From the NCBI GenBank assembly GCA_023443625.1, contig JAEZTQ010000008.1:62001-126000 (forward strand): 64,000 nucleotides of DNA. Reading direction: 5' to 3'. Each line of letters starts with the position of its first letter. Positions within the stretch are counted from its first letter, which is position 1. This DNA is from Bacillota bacterium. GTDB taxonomy: Bacteria; Bacillota_A; Clostridia; Lachnospirales; Lachnospiraceae. Below are positions 1-9,500 of the stretch, piece after piece. Made by a program: the position numbers and the translations under genes. Under the pieces are notes generated by a model. It was not told the origin of the DNA and made no database searches. It worked only from the letters and a program-made list of their open reading frames with translations.

Positions 1-1116
1 TTCAATGGTCTGAACTTCCTCTTCTGCTTCTAGAAATTCAAAAACTCTTTCAGCTGCAGCAGCGGTGGATTGGAACATATTCGTAACCTGGCTGAGTTGG
101 CCGATGGGTTGGGTAAATAAGTTGATATATTGGAAGAAGGATTGTATCTGACCGATTTTGATTTTATTATTAATAGCTAAATATCCTCCCAGAATTGCAA
201 CTCCTACATAACCTATATTACCGATGAACTGCATCATAGGCATCATTAGGCCAGACAAACATTGGGATTTCCATGCCGATTCATATAATTTATCATTCTT
301 TTTGTTAAAGTCATCAATCGATTCAGCTTCCTTATTAAATACCTTGACAATGGTATGTCCGCCGTAGATTTCCTCAACCTGACCATTTACATGACCTAAA
401 TACTCCTGCTGTTGCTTAAAGTATTTCTGTGATTTCTTTACCACACCTCCTACCACAATACCAGAGACGGGAAGGACCAGAAGTGCCAATAATGTCATGG
501 GGAGACTGATGCGGAGCATCATAATTAGAACACCGACAATCTGTACAAGACTGGTTACTAACTGGGATAAGCTTTGATTAAGGCTCTGGCCTAGGGTATC
601 AATATCATTGGTTACTCTGGATAGTATCTCTCCATGGGAGGTAGTATCAAAATAATTCATGGGCATCCGATGAATTTTCTCGGAGATCTCTTTACGAAAC
701 TGGTAAGTAATCTTTTGTGTTATTCCCGTCAGAAACCAGCCTTGTATTAAAGAGAATATTAAACCAATTCCATACAAAATAATTAGGGTAAGAAGAATTT
801 TAGCCAGAGCATCAAAGTTGATGCCTCCATGGCCTCCAATTTTTCCGATTATTCCCTCGGTTATTTCTGTGGTAGCCTTACCCATGATATCAGGACCGAT
901 AATGGTAAAGATTGTGCTGCCGATTGCAAATATGAAAGCAATAATAAAACCTATTTTATATTTAGACAGACTGGAAAGTAATTTTTTCATGGTACCCTTA
1001 AAATCTTTGGCCTTTTCTCCAGCCATCATTCCAGGGTGTCCTCCGGATCTTGCTGCATACTTCTTATGCTCAGGCTTAGGAGTAGAATTATTGATTTCCT
1101 GTTCTTTATTACTCAT
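1..1116 (-). CDS. ABC exporter subunit (partial, NBD missing), heterodimer partner
   Basis: This is the second half of a heterodimeric ABC exporter, cut by the window edge so that only the first 372 codons are present. The visible part is the transmembrane domain: an N-terminal cytoplasmic tail, membrane segments and the family-typical stretch with DTTSHGEILSRVTNDIDTLGQ. The nucleotide-binding domain would lie beyond position 1. The ATG at 1116 is preceded by AAAGGAGGAG and overlaps the last codons of the upstream ABC gene by 8 nt, so the two are translationally coupled and should form one transporter. By family knowledge such pairs export drugs, peptides or lipids; the substrate cannot be read from sequence. 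The partner has a degenerate ATP site, so this subunit is expected to supply the canonical catalytic residues, but they are outside the window. Confidence 0.93.
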   Translation of the reverse strand, partial: MSNKEQEINNSTPKPEHKKYAARSGGHPGMMAGEKAKDFKGTMKKLLSSLSKYKIGFIIAFIFAIGSTIFTIIGPDIMGKATTEITEGIIGKIGGHGGINFDALAKILLTLIILYGIGLIFSLIQGWFLTGITQKITYQFRKEISEKIHRMPMNYFDTTSHGEILSRVTNDIDTLGQSLNQSLSQLVTSLVQIVGVLIMMLRISLPMTLLALLVLPVSGIVVGGVVKKSQKYFKQQQEYLGHVNGQVEEIYGGHTIVKVFNKEAESIDDFNKKNDKLYESAWKSQCLSGLMMPMMQFIGNIGYVGVAILGGYLAINNKIKIGQIQSFFQYINLFTQPIGQLSQVTNMFQSTAAAAERVFEFLEAEEEVQTIE

Positions 1117-3352
1117 GGTCTAACTCCTCCTTTGACAATTGAGATGATGCAATTTGTTGATATACATCACAGTTTTTTAAAAGCTCCTTGTGGGTTCCTT
1201 TACCAACGATTTGTCCATTATCAAGTACAAGGATTTGCTCTGCATTCATTATTGTACTGATTCTTTGAGCGACGATGATAAGGGTACTGTCTGTTAGTTC
1301 ATCCTTAATAGTTTTACGAAGCTTTGCATCCGTTTTATAATCTAAGGCAGAAAAACTGTCATCAAAGATATAGATATTAGGGTTCTTAGCAATAGCCCGA
1401 GCTATGGATAGACGCTGTTTCTGACCACCGGATACATTGGTACCGCCCTGGGCAATATCGGATTGGTAGCCTTCCGGTTTTTCATTAATAAATTCTTCAG
1501 CCTGGGCAATTCTTGCTGCCTTTAGCATCTCTTCTTCCTTGGTTTGGTTATTGCTGAATTTAATATTAGATTCAATCGTACCGGAGAAGAGAACTCCCTT
1601 TTGTGGGACATAGCCTAATTTATCACGAAGGGTATGCTGTTTCATTTTCCTAATATCCGTACCATCCAGAAGAATACTGCCCTTGGTAACATCATAGAAA
1701 CGGGGAATCAGGTTAATTAATGTTGATTTACCGCTACCGGTACTTCCAATGATGGCCGTAGTTTCTCCAGGTTTTGCAACAAAGTTTATGTTGGAGAGCA
1801 CATCCTCCTCGGCATTGGGATAACGGAAGAATACATTTCTGAATTCTAAAATACCCTTTGTATTTGTAGCTATTATTTCTTCTTGCTCAGGATCCTTAAT
1901 AGTAGATCTGGATGATAGAATTTCATCAATACGTTTTGCAGCTACAGAGGCTCTGGGCAGCATAACAGATATCATGGTAAGCATTAAGAAGGACATAATA
2001 ATCTGCATGGTGTATTGGATAAAGGCAATCATATCTCCAATTTGTAGGGTTCCCTGATCAATTTTTTCTGCAGAAACCCATATAATCAGGATGGATATTA
2101 AGTTCATGATAAGGATTAGGATGGGCATTAGGAAGGTCATAACGCGGTTAACAAATAAGTTGTTCTTTGTTAAGTTCACATTGGCTTTATCAAAACGACT
2201 TTTCTCTTGCTCCACAGTGCTGAAAGCTCGAATAACAGGGAGCCCAGTTAGTATTTCTCTCATAACAAGATTAATACGATCTAAAAGCTTTTGCATTATT
2301 TTAAACTTTGGCATTGCCACTATAAGTAAAACTATAATCAATACTAATACAGCGCCAACACCAACACCGAGTATCCAGGTCATGGAGGACTGGGTATTTA
2401 TCACATTGACAATCGCACCAAAGGCTAAAATTGGTGAGTAGATTACAATTCGAATAATCCACATCATAAGCATCTGTACTTGCTGTATATCGTTGGTACT
2501 TCTAGTAATCAGTGAAGCTGTGGAGAATTGATCCATCTCTCGGCTGGAGAAGGAAAGAACCTTTTTATAGACACTGCTTCTTAAATCTCTACCTAACCTA
2601 GCTGCAACTCGGGAAGCGATAAAGGTAACCATGATAGAAGCAAGCATACCTACAAGAGCAATACCCAGCATAAATGCTCCGTTATATAAAATATAATTGC
2701 TTTGCAGCTTACTTACATTTACGCCAATTGCACTATATTCAGCTTTTACATAAGCTGTACTAGTGGATTTTAAAAGCATTTCAGGCATACCTGCTGCCTG
2801 TTCCCTCATGGAGGTTACAAGATTATCTAAAGCCTCTGGGGGAAGCTGATAAAGAATACTAAAAATATCAACATCCTTTTGATCTGTTCCAGGGGAAATC
2901 TGATCAAGTAGCATCTGCCTTGTTGTAATAGAGGTTTCTGTATCACCCGCTAAGCCAAGTACCAATAATAAGGGAGTACTCATGGCCTTGGTTAGTTTCT
3001 CTTCTTCTTCTCCATCCCAGAGGAATATGTTTTCTGTGTCTAATAAGGGATATTTTTTAAGATATTTGGACCATTCCTTCTCACTATAATTATCTTTGGT
3101 AAGCTGTGAGTAATGGGGAAGAACAATCTCTTTTTCCTCCGGGGCCATGAACAGGGTGATCCGATTAAGCTCTGATTCACGAATAGCAGAGGGGACAGCA
3201 CTTGAGATACCATTCTGCATAATTCCCGTATTAATGATATCGGAGGTATAAGTGGGAAGGGCCAGCTCACAATTGGCTTGAATTGCCAATAAAATGATAA
3301 CCACAAGAATTGATACCACAGATTTTTTCAAAAACTTCAATAGTTTAAACAT
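1109..3352 (-). CDS. ABC exporter subunit with degenerate ATPase site
   Basis: A 747-residue fused permease/ATPase of the multidrug exporter class. The first membrane helix (about 12-30) is followed by an unusually long, probably extracytoplasmic insertion of about 170 residues before the second helix; the typical exporter core and the ATPase domain follow. Walker A GSTGSGKST lies at 536-544, signature VSGGQ at 640-644, Walker B ends FDD at 663-665. The residue after the Walker B aspartate is Asp instead of the catalytic Glu, and the H-loop reads AQR (about 695) instead of AHR, so this half carries a degenerate site, as in heterodimeric exporters of the BmrCD/LmrCD/TM287-288 type. It overlaps its partner gene by 8 nt and follows a MarR gene by 40 nt, so the MarR protein probably controls it. 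Confidence 0.93.
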   Translation of the reverse strand: MFKLLKFLKKSVVSILVVIILLAIQANCELALPTYTSDIINTGIMQNGISSAVPSAIRESELNRITLFMAPEEKEIVLPHYSQLTKDNYSEKEWSKYLKKYPLLDTENIFLWDGEEEEKLTKAMSTPLLLVLGLAGDTETSITTRQMLLDQISPGTDQKDVDIFSILYQLPPEALDNLVTSMREQAAGMPEMLLKSTSTAYVKAEYSAIGVNVSKLQSNYILYNGAFMLGIALVGMLASIMVTFIASRVAARLGRDLRSSVYKKVLSFSSREMDQFSTASLITRSTNDIQQVQMLMMWIIRIVIYSPILAFGAIVNVINTQSSMTWILGVGVGAVLVLIIVLLIVAMPKFKIMQKLLDRINLVMREILTGLPVIRAFSTVEQEKSRFDKANVNLTKNNLFVNRVMTFLMPILILIMNLISILIIWVSAEKIDQGTLQIGDMIAFIQYTMQIIMSFLMLTMISVMLPRASVAAKRIDEILSSRSTIKDPEQEEIIATNTKGILEFRNVFFRYPNAEEDVLSNINFVAKPGETTAIIGSTGSGKSTLINLIPRFYDVTKGSILLDGTDIRKMKQHTLRDKLGYVPQKGVLFSGTIESNIKFSNNQTKEEEMLKAARIAQAEEFINEKPEGYQSDIAQGGTNVSGGQKQRLSIARAIAKNPNIYIFDDSFSALDYKTDAKLRKTIKDELTDSTLIIVAQRISTIMNAEQILVLDNGQIVGKGTHKELLKNCDVYQQIASSQLSKEELDHE

Positions 3353-3392
3353 AAGGTATTCCTTTCATTTGATATAGAGTAAGTAAATATAT

Positions 3393-3827
3393 TTATGAAT
3401 TATGTTTATTAAGATTGTATTTCAATTTCTTGGCATAAGATAAGAAGTTTTGAAGCTCTTCTTCAGTAAAGCCTTCAAATAAATCTTCAACAATAGAAAT
3501 CATGAGTATTTCACCCTCAGTGGCGATATGATGTCCTTCTGGGGTAAGATAAACACGCATGATACGTTTGTCTGTCGTATCCGATACTCGGTATACATAA
3601 TTATTTGCCTCCAGTTTATTTAGCATGCCAGTAATAGTGGCAGGGGTAACAAAATTTAACCTGGACAAATCCTTCTGTGTAATACCCTCATGAGCCTTAA
3701 TGAGGGACAATAATTTTGGCTGGCCGGGGTATAGATTTTTGTTTTCTAATTTGTGATAAGAACGCTGATGGAGGGACTTAAAAACCTGGGTTAGGGTTTC
3801 TATCAGTTCTTTTATTTCAGCTCTCAT
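3393..3827 (-). CDS. MarR-family transcriptional regulator
   Basis: A 144-residue winged-helix repressor of the MarR family. The recognisable core is the HTH with GITQKDLSRLNFVTPATITG (about 50-70) followed by the wing with DTTDKRIMRVYLTPEGH. It is the first gene of an apparent operon with the two ABC exporter subunits (40 nt to the next start), an arrangement in which the MarR protein usually represses the exporter until a ligand binds. A sigma-A-like promoter lies upstream at 3921-3948, and several short palindromes between promoter and start codon are good operator candidates, implying autoregulation. The ligand is unknown. The family call is secure; control of the exporter is inference from position. 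Confidence 0.93.
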   Translation of the reverse strand: MRAEIKELIETLTQVFKSLHQRSYHKLENKNLYPGQPKLLSLIKAHEGITQKDLSRLNFVTPATITGMLNKLEANNYVYRVSDTTDKRIMRVYLTPEGHHIATEGEILMISIVEDLFEGFTEEELQNFLSYAKKLKYNLNKHNS

Positions 3828-3844
3828 TACTTGTTTATGACCTC

Positions 3845-3948
3845 CTAACTGTTAGAACTTGCATAGGTACACCTAACCATTTGTTATAATAATACTTAGG
3901 CACCTAACTAACTAAAGGGTATTATATCACACAGCTCTTTCATGTCAA
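3845..3948 (-). promoter_or_regulatory. promoter and palindromic operators of the MarR/ABC operon
   Basis: Read on the minus strand, TTGACA (3948-3943) and TATAAT (3926-3921) are separated by 16 nt. Downstream of the -10 lie TTAGG-2 nt-CCTAA (3896-3907) and TAGGT-2 nt-ACCTA (3864-3875), with centres 32 bp apart, about three helical turns. A third palindrome, CTAAC-T-GTTAG (3845-3855), sits just before the ribosome binding site. These are the likely binding sites of the MarR protein. Promoter spacing and palindromes are seen directly; the protein assignment is inferred. Confidence 0.7.
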
Positions 3949-3989
3949 GATATCACATAGATGATATTTTATTAAATTACAAATTTTCG

Positions 3990-4056
3990 CCATTTGTATT
4001 TGAATTATTACCATTTATATATAATCTATAGACATGGTTTTTATAATTGCTATAAT
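3990..4056 (+). promoter_or_regulatory. promoter with LytTR-type direct repeats
   Basis: TAGACA (4029-4034) and TATAAT (4051-4056), 16 nt apart, form the promoter of the LytTR gene. Immediately upstream, CCATTTGTAT (3990-3999) and CCATTTATAT (4011-4020) are direct repeats with a 21-bp period. LytTR domains typically bind two imperfect 9-bp direct repeats separated by about 12 bp, which is this geometry, and the second repeat ends 8 bp before the -35 box, an activator position. Autoactivation by the downstream LytTR protein is inferred. Confidence 0.6.
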
Positions 4057-4116
4057 GAAGATAAATAAAAGGTAATAAAAGGTTAGGGATTAATTTAATA
4101 ATCTGGGAGGTATCAG

Positions 4117-4560
4117 ATGGAAGTTGAAGTATGTTTTGAAAAGGATAGATCAAAGCCCAAGATCGTCATATATACGGGTGAAATGACCCAAGAGATTATA
4201 GAGCTGGTAAAACGCCTGACAGAGGTAAGCGGGCAGATACTAGTAGGTTATAAAAATGATGAAGTTATACTCCTTAGATTAGAGGATATCTATCGAATCT
4301 ATGCCCAGGATCAAAAAGTTCTTGCCCAGACACAAAAAGAAGTGGTCAAAATTAAGATGAGACTATATGAATTGGAGGAGAAATTAGGGGGTACGAGGAT
4401 GATAAGGATTTCAAATTCAGAGATAGTTAATTTTGATAAAGTAAAAAGCTTAGATTTAAGTATCTCCGGTACAATTTCCATCAAATTTGATACAGGAGAA
4501 AAATCCTTTGTATCAAGACGTTATGTAGAAAAGATAAAAAAACATATTGGTATCAATTAA
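4117..4560 (+). CDS. LytTR-domain DNA-binding regulator
   Basis: A 147-residue cytoplasmic protein. The C-terminal half (about 92-147) is a LytTR DNA-binding domain, recognisable from the core RMIRISNSEIVNFDKVKSLD and the terminal SFVSRRYVEKIKKHIGI. The N-terminal about 90 residues carry no receiver domain, so this is not a classical response regulator. The start follows a GGGAGG site. The next gene, 32 nt downstream, encodes a DUF3021 membrane protein; this pairing is the known LytTR regulatory system layout (HdrRM/BrsRM type in streptococci), in which the membrane protein restrains the regulator. LytTR-like direct repeats upstream of its own promoter suggest positive autoregulation. Targets outside this locus are unknown. 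Confidence 0.88.
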   Translation: MEVEVCFEKDRSKPKIVIYTGEMTQEIIELVKRLTEVSGQILVGYKNDEVILLRLEDIYRIYAQDQKVLAQTQKEVVKIKMRLYELEEKLGGTRMIRISNSEIVNFDKVKSLDLSISGTISIKFDTGEKSFVSRRYVEKIKKHIGIN

Positions 4561-4592
4561 ATTAATCATCACCCTATATAAAGGAGGTAATT

Positions 4593-5048
4593 ATGACACT
4601 CAAAAAGGCTTTACTTCGCGGTTTAATTGGAGCTCCCCTAGGAGTATTTATTAGTTATACCATTACAATAATCATATCACTGTGCAATTGGAGAAGTGGA
4701 ATATTAGATCCCGTAGTACCTGTGCTTACCCAGGTCATGGGAAATGAATTAAAGGCAGTAGTATTTCAATATATACTCTGTGCAATTTTAGGTTTTGCTT
4801 TTGCCATAGGCTCGGCAGTATTTGAAGTAGAAGAATGGAGTATCACAAAACAGACCATCCTACACTTCATCATCAGCACAACAGCAATGTTTCCCATAGC
4901 CTATTTTTGCTACTGGATGGAGCATACCCTGATAGGAATCTTAACCTATATCATGATATTCGTAGTAATGTATGTAATCATATGGGTAATTCAAATATCC
5001 ATATGGAGAAAGCGAATTAATGCTATCAATAAAAGCATTCAAAGGTAA
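4593..5048 (+). CDS. DUF3021 family membrane protein (LytTR partner)
   Basis: A 151-residue integral membrane protein with four predicted helices (about 10-30, 57-78, 88-108 and 112-137), short loops and a basic C-terminal tail. Length and topology match DUF3021 proteins, usually encoded directly after a LytTR regulator as here. AAAGGAGG stands 6 nt before the ATG. By analogy with HdrM and BrsM it is expected to sequester or inhibit the LytTR protein at the membrane until an unknown signal releases it. No catalytic motif is visible. The pairing is seen directly; the inhibitory role is inferred from the family. Confidence 0.85.
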   Translation: MTLKKALLRGLIGAPLGVFISYTITIIISLCNWRSGILDPVVPVLTQVMGNELKAVVFQYILCAILGFAFAIGSAVFEVEEWSITKQTILHFIISTTAMFPIAYFCYWMEHTLIGILTYIMIFVVMYVIIWVIQISIWRKRINAINKSIQR

Positions 5049-5161
5049 AGTGACTAATAAGGAAAACAACATAGGAACATAAAATTAAATTATTAATTAT
5101 AATAAAAGAATTGAGTAATAAAATAAATAACAACATTTTATATAAATCTTTATCGGAAACA

Positions 5162-5269
5162 GGTTGCCTATGAGTGTTGGATATGATGTACTGGGGATGC
5201 ATATGGAGATTTGCTAGTAATCTACATTTAGCATTCCCAGGACATTATAGCCAGCACTCATAGGCAACC
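5162..5269. repeat. 108-nt nested inverted repeat (long stem-loop)
   Basis: Outer arms 5162-5180 and 5251-5269 are 19-nt inverted repeats with one mismatch that becomes a G-U pair in RNA. Inside are a second pair, 5191-5200 with 5231-5240 (one mismatch), and a small inner stem AGATT/AATCT. The element sits between the convergent DUF3021 and aminotransferase genes and has no T-tract on either side, so a plain Rho-independent terminator is not an adequate description. Confidence 0.75.
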
Positions 5270-5290
5270 GTCCCTAGAACGATATTTTAC

Positions 5291-6388
5291 TTACTTCACT
5301 GCTTCAAGGATTACATTCAGGAGCGCATCATTGAGCTCTGGTGTCATAAAGCAAAAGCGAATGAATTTATTGTTGAGGAATGGGAAGGTGGAGCAGTCAC
5401 GAAGCATCAATCCCTTTTTAATAGCTGCTTCAAAAAGGTCCATAGAGGTCACATCCTCATTAAGAATTTTGATAAGGATAAAATTAGCCGTTGGTACATA
5501 ATATCGTAGGTTTTTGCAGGTATCAAGGATATTACAGACACGGGTTCTTTCACTGGCAATTAAACTACGGGTATCCTTAATATATTGGTCATCGGAGAAC
5601 ATGATTTCCCCTGCGATAGCAGCTAAGCTGTTAATGGTCCAAGGGTTCTTTCTCTGATTGATTTCTTTTAACAAGTCCACGTTACCGCAGATGGCATAAC
5701 CCAGGCGTAGACCGGGAGCAGCAAAGAATTTAGAGATGCCTCTTAGGATGATAATGTTATTGTAATAACCAGTCAGAGGGGCAGAAGTAATCTTAGGAAT
5801 ATCCTCTGCAAATTCTACATAAGTTTCATCCACCATAACAAAGATACCTTTTTGTTTACAGATATCCAGAATTTTACGCATGTCATTTCTTGAAATTGCT
5901 GTGGAGGTGGGATTGTTAGGATTACAGATTACCAGTAAATCCACATCAGTTGTAAGCTTATCTTCCAGCCTGCGAATATCAAGAACAAAATTATGCTCCT
6001 CCTCCAGACGGTAGTAGCGGGTAGTACCTCCACCTAAGGTAATTTCACGCTCGTATTCCGAGTAAGTAGGTCCAATAATGAGAGCTTTCTTAGGGCTTTT
6101 AATTTGAATAAATAATGAAATTAGCTCCGTTGAACCATTTCCCACAATGATATTTTCTAAATCTGTATGAACATATTCAGCAATTCTTCTGCGAAGCTGG
6201 GTATATTCTCTGTCAGGATAGCTCATGATGGCATCTATGCGCTGGGACAGGGTGGATTTTAGCTTAGGGGAAATACCCAGAGGGTTTACATTAGCAGAGA
6301 AGCTGACAATATCCTCTTTATTTATTCCATATATTCTTTCTATAGTTTCTAAATCACTTCCATGAAAATGATCTGAATGTTTAATCAT
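5291..6388 (-). CDS. PLP-dependent class I/II aminotransferase, CobD/HisC-like
   Basis: A 365-residue fold-type I PLP enzyme related to histidinol-phosphate aminotransferase and threonine-phosphate decarboxylase (CobD). The N-terminal HFHGSD and FSANVNPLGIS segments are CobD-like; later come NPNNPTS, the DETY motif, and SKFFAAPGLRLGY with the PLP-binding lysine. The ATG at 6388 follows GGAGG at 7 nt spacing; a further 23 codons upstream are open but have no binding site, so the shorter start is preferred. No cobalamin or histidine biosynthesis gene is near, so the reaction (histidinol-phosphate transamination, threonine-phosphate decarboxylation, or another amino acid conversion) remains open. 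It is a single gene, convergent with the DUF3021 gene. Confidence 0.85.
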   Translation of the reverse strand: MIKHSDHFHGSDLETIERIYGINKEDIVSFSANVNPLGISPKLKSTLSQRIDAIMSYPDREYTQLRRRIAEYVHTDLENIIVGNGSTELISLFIQIKSPKKALIIGPTYSEYEREITLGGGTTRYYRLEEEHNFVLDIRRLEDKLTTDVDLLVICNPNNPTSTAISRNDMRKILDICKQKGIFVMVDETYVEFAEDIPKITSAPLTGYYNNIIILRGISKFFAAPGLRLGYAICGNVDLLKEINQRKNPWTINSLAAIAGEIMFSDDQYIKDTRSLIASERTRVCNILDTCKNLRYYVPTANFILIKILNEDVTSMDLFEAAIKKGLMLRDCSTFPFLNNKFIRFCFMTPELNDALLNVILEAVK

Positions 6389-6595
6389 TTTAATCCTCCA
6401 TTTTGCCAAAGAAAGATGCAGCATAAGCGAAATCGAGCTTATGGCTGAACTTAACAATTTGAGTTCTTAGTATGCAGCTAGTTCTTGTTAGCTACTAGAT
6501 TTTTTTCCTTTGTTGAATTATAATTAATTATTATATAGCATTTCCTATAAAATGCAATGCTTCACTGAATAAATAACTTGAGGTAGGTGATTAGG

Positions 6596-9500
6596 ATGAA
6601 GGAGAAAATTGAGCGTTTTTCAAATGGTGATTTTGAGTATAAGCTTCCTTTTATTTATCTGTCCGAGGAGGAAATAAGTATTACAGTGGAAGCCGGCAAA
6701 GTCTATGAAGGTAGCTTTACCATTAGTAACAGCTCTAATTGCCTGATGAAGGGGTATGTATATTCTTCAAGTCATTACATGCAGCCCTTGTCTGACACTT
6801 TTCATGATATCTTAAATACAATCAATTTTCGTTTTGATGCTACAACTATAAATACAGAAACACAAGTTTTTGGAGAATTCAATATAGTAAGTGACTGCAA
6901 AGAGATTGTGTTACCTTTTACCGTAACCATTGAAGCACCTTACTTTATGACCTCCTTAGGAAAGATTAAGGATTTATTTCAATTTGCTAATCTGGCAAGG
7001 ATGGATTGGTCTGAAGCGAAAAGGATATTTAAATCAGAGGATTTTGTACGTGTTTTTCTTACGAATGAAGATCGTTTCCAGATTATTTACCATAATTTAA
7101 TTAAGAGTATATCAACCAGCCAGGCTTTAGAGGAATTTCTAATCGCCATTCGCAAGAAGTCTGCTATAAGACTGGATATTGATAAAACCAGTGTGGAATA
7201 TGAAGTAACCAATGAAAATATTATAGACAAGCTGATTTTGACAAAAAATCATTGGGGATATGCAGAGATTAGAGTTAGTAGTGATTCCCCTTTTATAGTA
7301 CTGGATCAAAAATTCTTATGGGCTGATCGCTTTATTGGGAATACCCATCAAATAGCCTACACAATTGATCCTGGCTATCTTGGCAATGGGAATAATTATG
7401 GGCATATTATAATAAAATCTGCATATCAGACCATAATTGTAGAGATTCTATGTAAATATAAGAAGGATGAAGGTAAGTCAAATAAAAATCACTTAGTTAA
7501 GTATATTGATTTTGAGTTAACTGAGGCTTATATGAGTTTTCGACTTAATCAGATTGATTTGGTAGCTTATGCAGATAAGACAGAGGAGATTATAAAACGA
7601 CTACCAGGTCCAGAGGTGAGTTATGTAAGAGATTTATTAAGAACACACCTAGCAGTAATATCAGGGAAAAAACTCCTTGCCCAAGAACTACTGACAGATT
7701 TTGAAAAAGATGAGACAATTCTAAGGAAGAAATCAGCCTTAGAATATAGTGCCTATCTTTATCTGAAGGCCCTTTATTATAAAGAAGAAATCACGATTAA
7801 GAATACGGCGGATACGATTCGCAGATTATATGTCAGTGGACATAGGGATTGGCGGCTTCTATGGTTCTTACTATACACGGATACTATTTATGAGAAGAAC
7901 AATGATATTAAGCTTCTGGATATAAAAGAACAATTTGACCGGGGTTGTCGTAGTCCAATACTTTATTATGAAGCCGTCTGCATATATAATGAAGAGCCCT
8001 ATCTCCTTCGTGAATTATCTGATTTTGAGATACAGTGCCTTAATTTTGGCATTAAGCATGGGATATTATTGAAGGAAGCAGCAAAACAATACACTTATCA
8101 GACAACGAAATTGAAGGGCTATCATCCCGTGGTATTTAAGGGATTGGTGCAGATATATGAAGAGTATAAGTATGTTGAGACCCTTTCTGCCATCTGTTGC
8201 ATGCTAATTAAAGGCATGAAGAAGTCGGAGAAATACTTTGAATGGTTTAGGCTTGCCGTTGAGGCCCAGCTTCGTATTACAGAGCTTTATGAGTATTATA
8301 TGTATTCCATCAACCAAGATATGCAGGATAAGATATTGCAACCGGTGCTATTATACTTTATTTATAATAGTAGCTTAAATGATAATAGAAAAGCATTTTT
8401 ATATGCCAGTATTATTAAGAATAAAGATAAAAACGAACCTATTTATCGCTCCTATTATAAAAAAATGGAGGTCTTTACCTTTAAAATGTTAGAAGGGCAT
8501 TATATCAACCAGGATCTTGCTCTTTTGTACCAGGAATTTTTAAATAAGCAAGGAGTAGGAGCAGAGGAACTAAAGCATCTGCCCTATGTATTATACCAGA
8601 ATGAATTTATTTGTTCTAACCCGAATATAACCAATGTTATTGTTATACATAAAGAGTTAGGTGTAGAGGAGAATACTCCTCTTACCGACGGTAGGGCGCA
8701 AATTAATATTTATACTAGTAATCCAGAAGTTTTTCTAGTAGATAGCTTTGGAAATCGTTATGTAGAGACGGTAGAGTATAGTGTTAAACCCTATTTTATT
8801 TCCAATGATTTAGAGAGCAGATGTATGGAGCACAGCGACCATCCTATGCTGCTGCTACATTTATTTGATCATTACCAAAATTACCGGATTCTTAATGAAG
8901 CTTCCGTGGAGTTAAGGAAAAAGGTTCTGACAATAGGGGGATTATCCAGAGAATATATTGCCTATTGCCAACAAAGCTTAATTGACTATTATTATGATAA
9001 TTACAAGGATGAATTACTAGAATTATATTTAGAAGAAGTTAATCTCTCTGATATAAAACAAAGAGAGAGAACGAAATATATCGAGTATACCCTTATCCGA
9101 GGATTTTATAAAAAGGCTCTCATGGCATTAGAAAGCTATGGATTTGAAGGATTATCCGTTACTCGATTGCTTAAGCTGTGTTCCGGCTGGATTAAAACCT
9201 ATGGTAGTGACAAAGAGCAGACATATTTATTGAACCTGTGTTTTTATGTATTTTCCCACGGAAAATATGATGAGGCAGTACTTAATTATCTCATCAAGTT
9301 TTATAAAGGACCTACCAGGCGGATGTATAACTTGTGGCAGGCAGCCAAAGGATTTGAACTGGAGAGCCATATTTTAGAGGAAAGACTATTAACGCAGATG
9401 CTATTTACCGAAAGCTATATAGAAAACAGTTTTCAAGTGTTTTCAAGTTACTACAAGGAAGTCTCCAATCATCTTCTGATAAGGGCTTATCTATCTTACT

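Noticed and set aside
5162..5269. Riboswitch for the aminotransferase gene
   Set aside because: The stem-loop lies at the 3' end of that gene, not before it, and matches no class I know.
5291..6388. Cobalamin biosynthesis cluster suggested by the CobD-like gene
   Set aside because: No other cob/cbi gene or cobalamin riboswitch lies nearby; the family is too broad to assert vitamin B12 synthesis.
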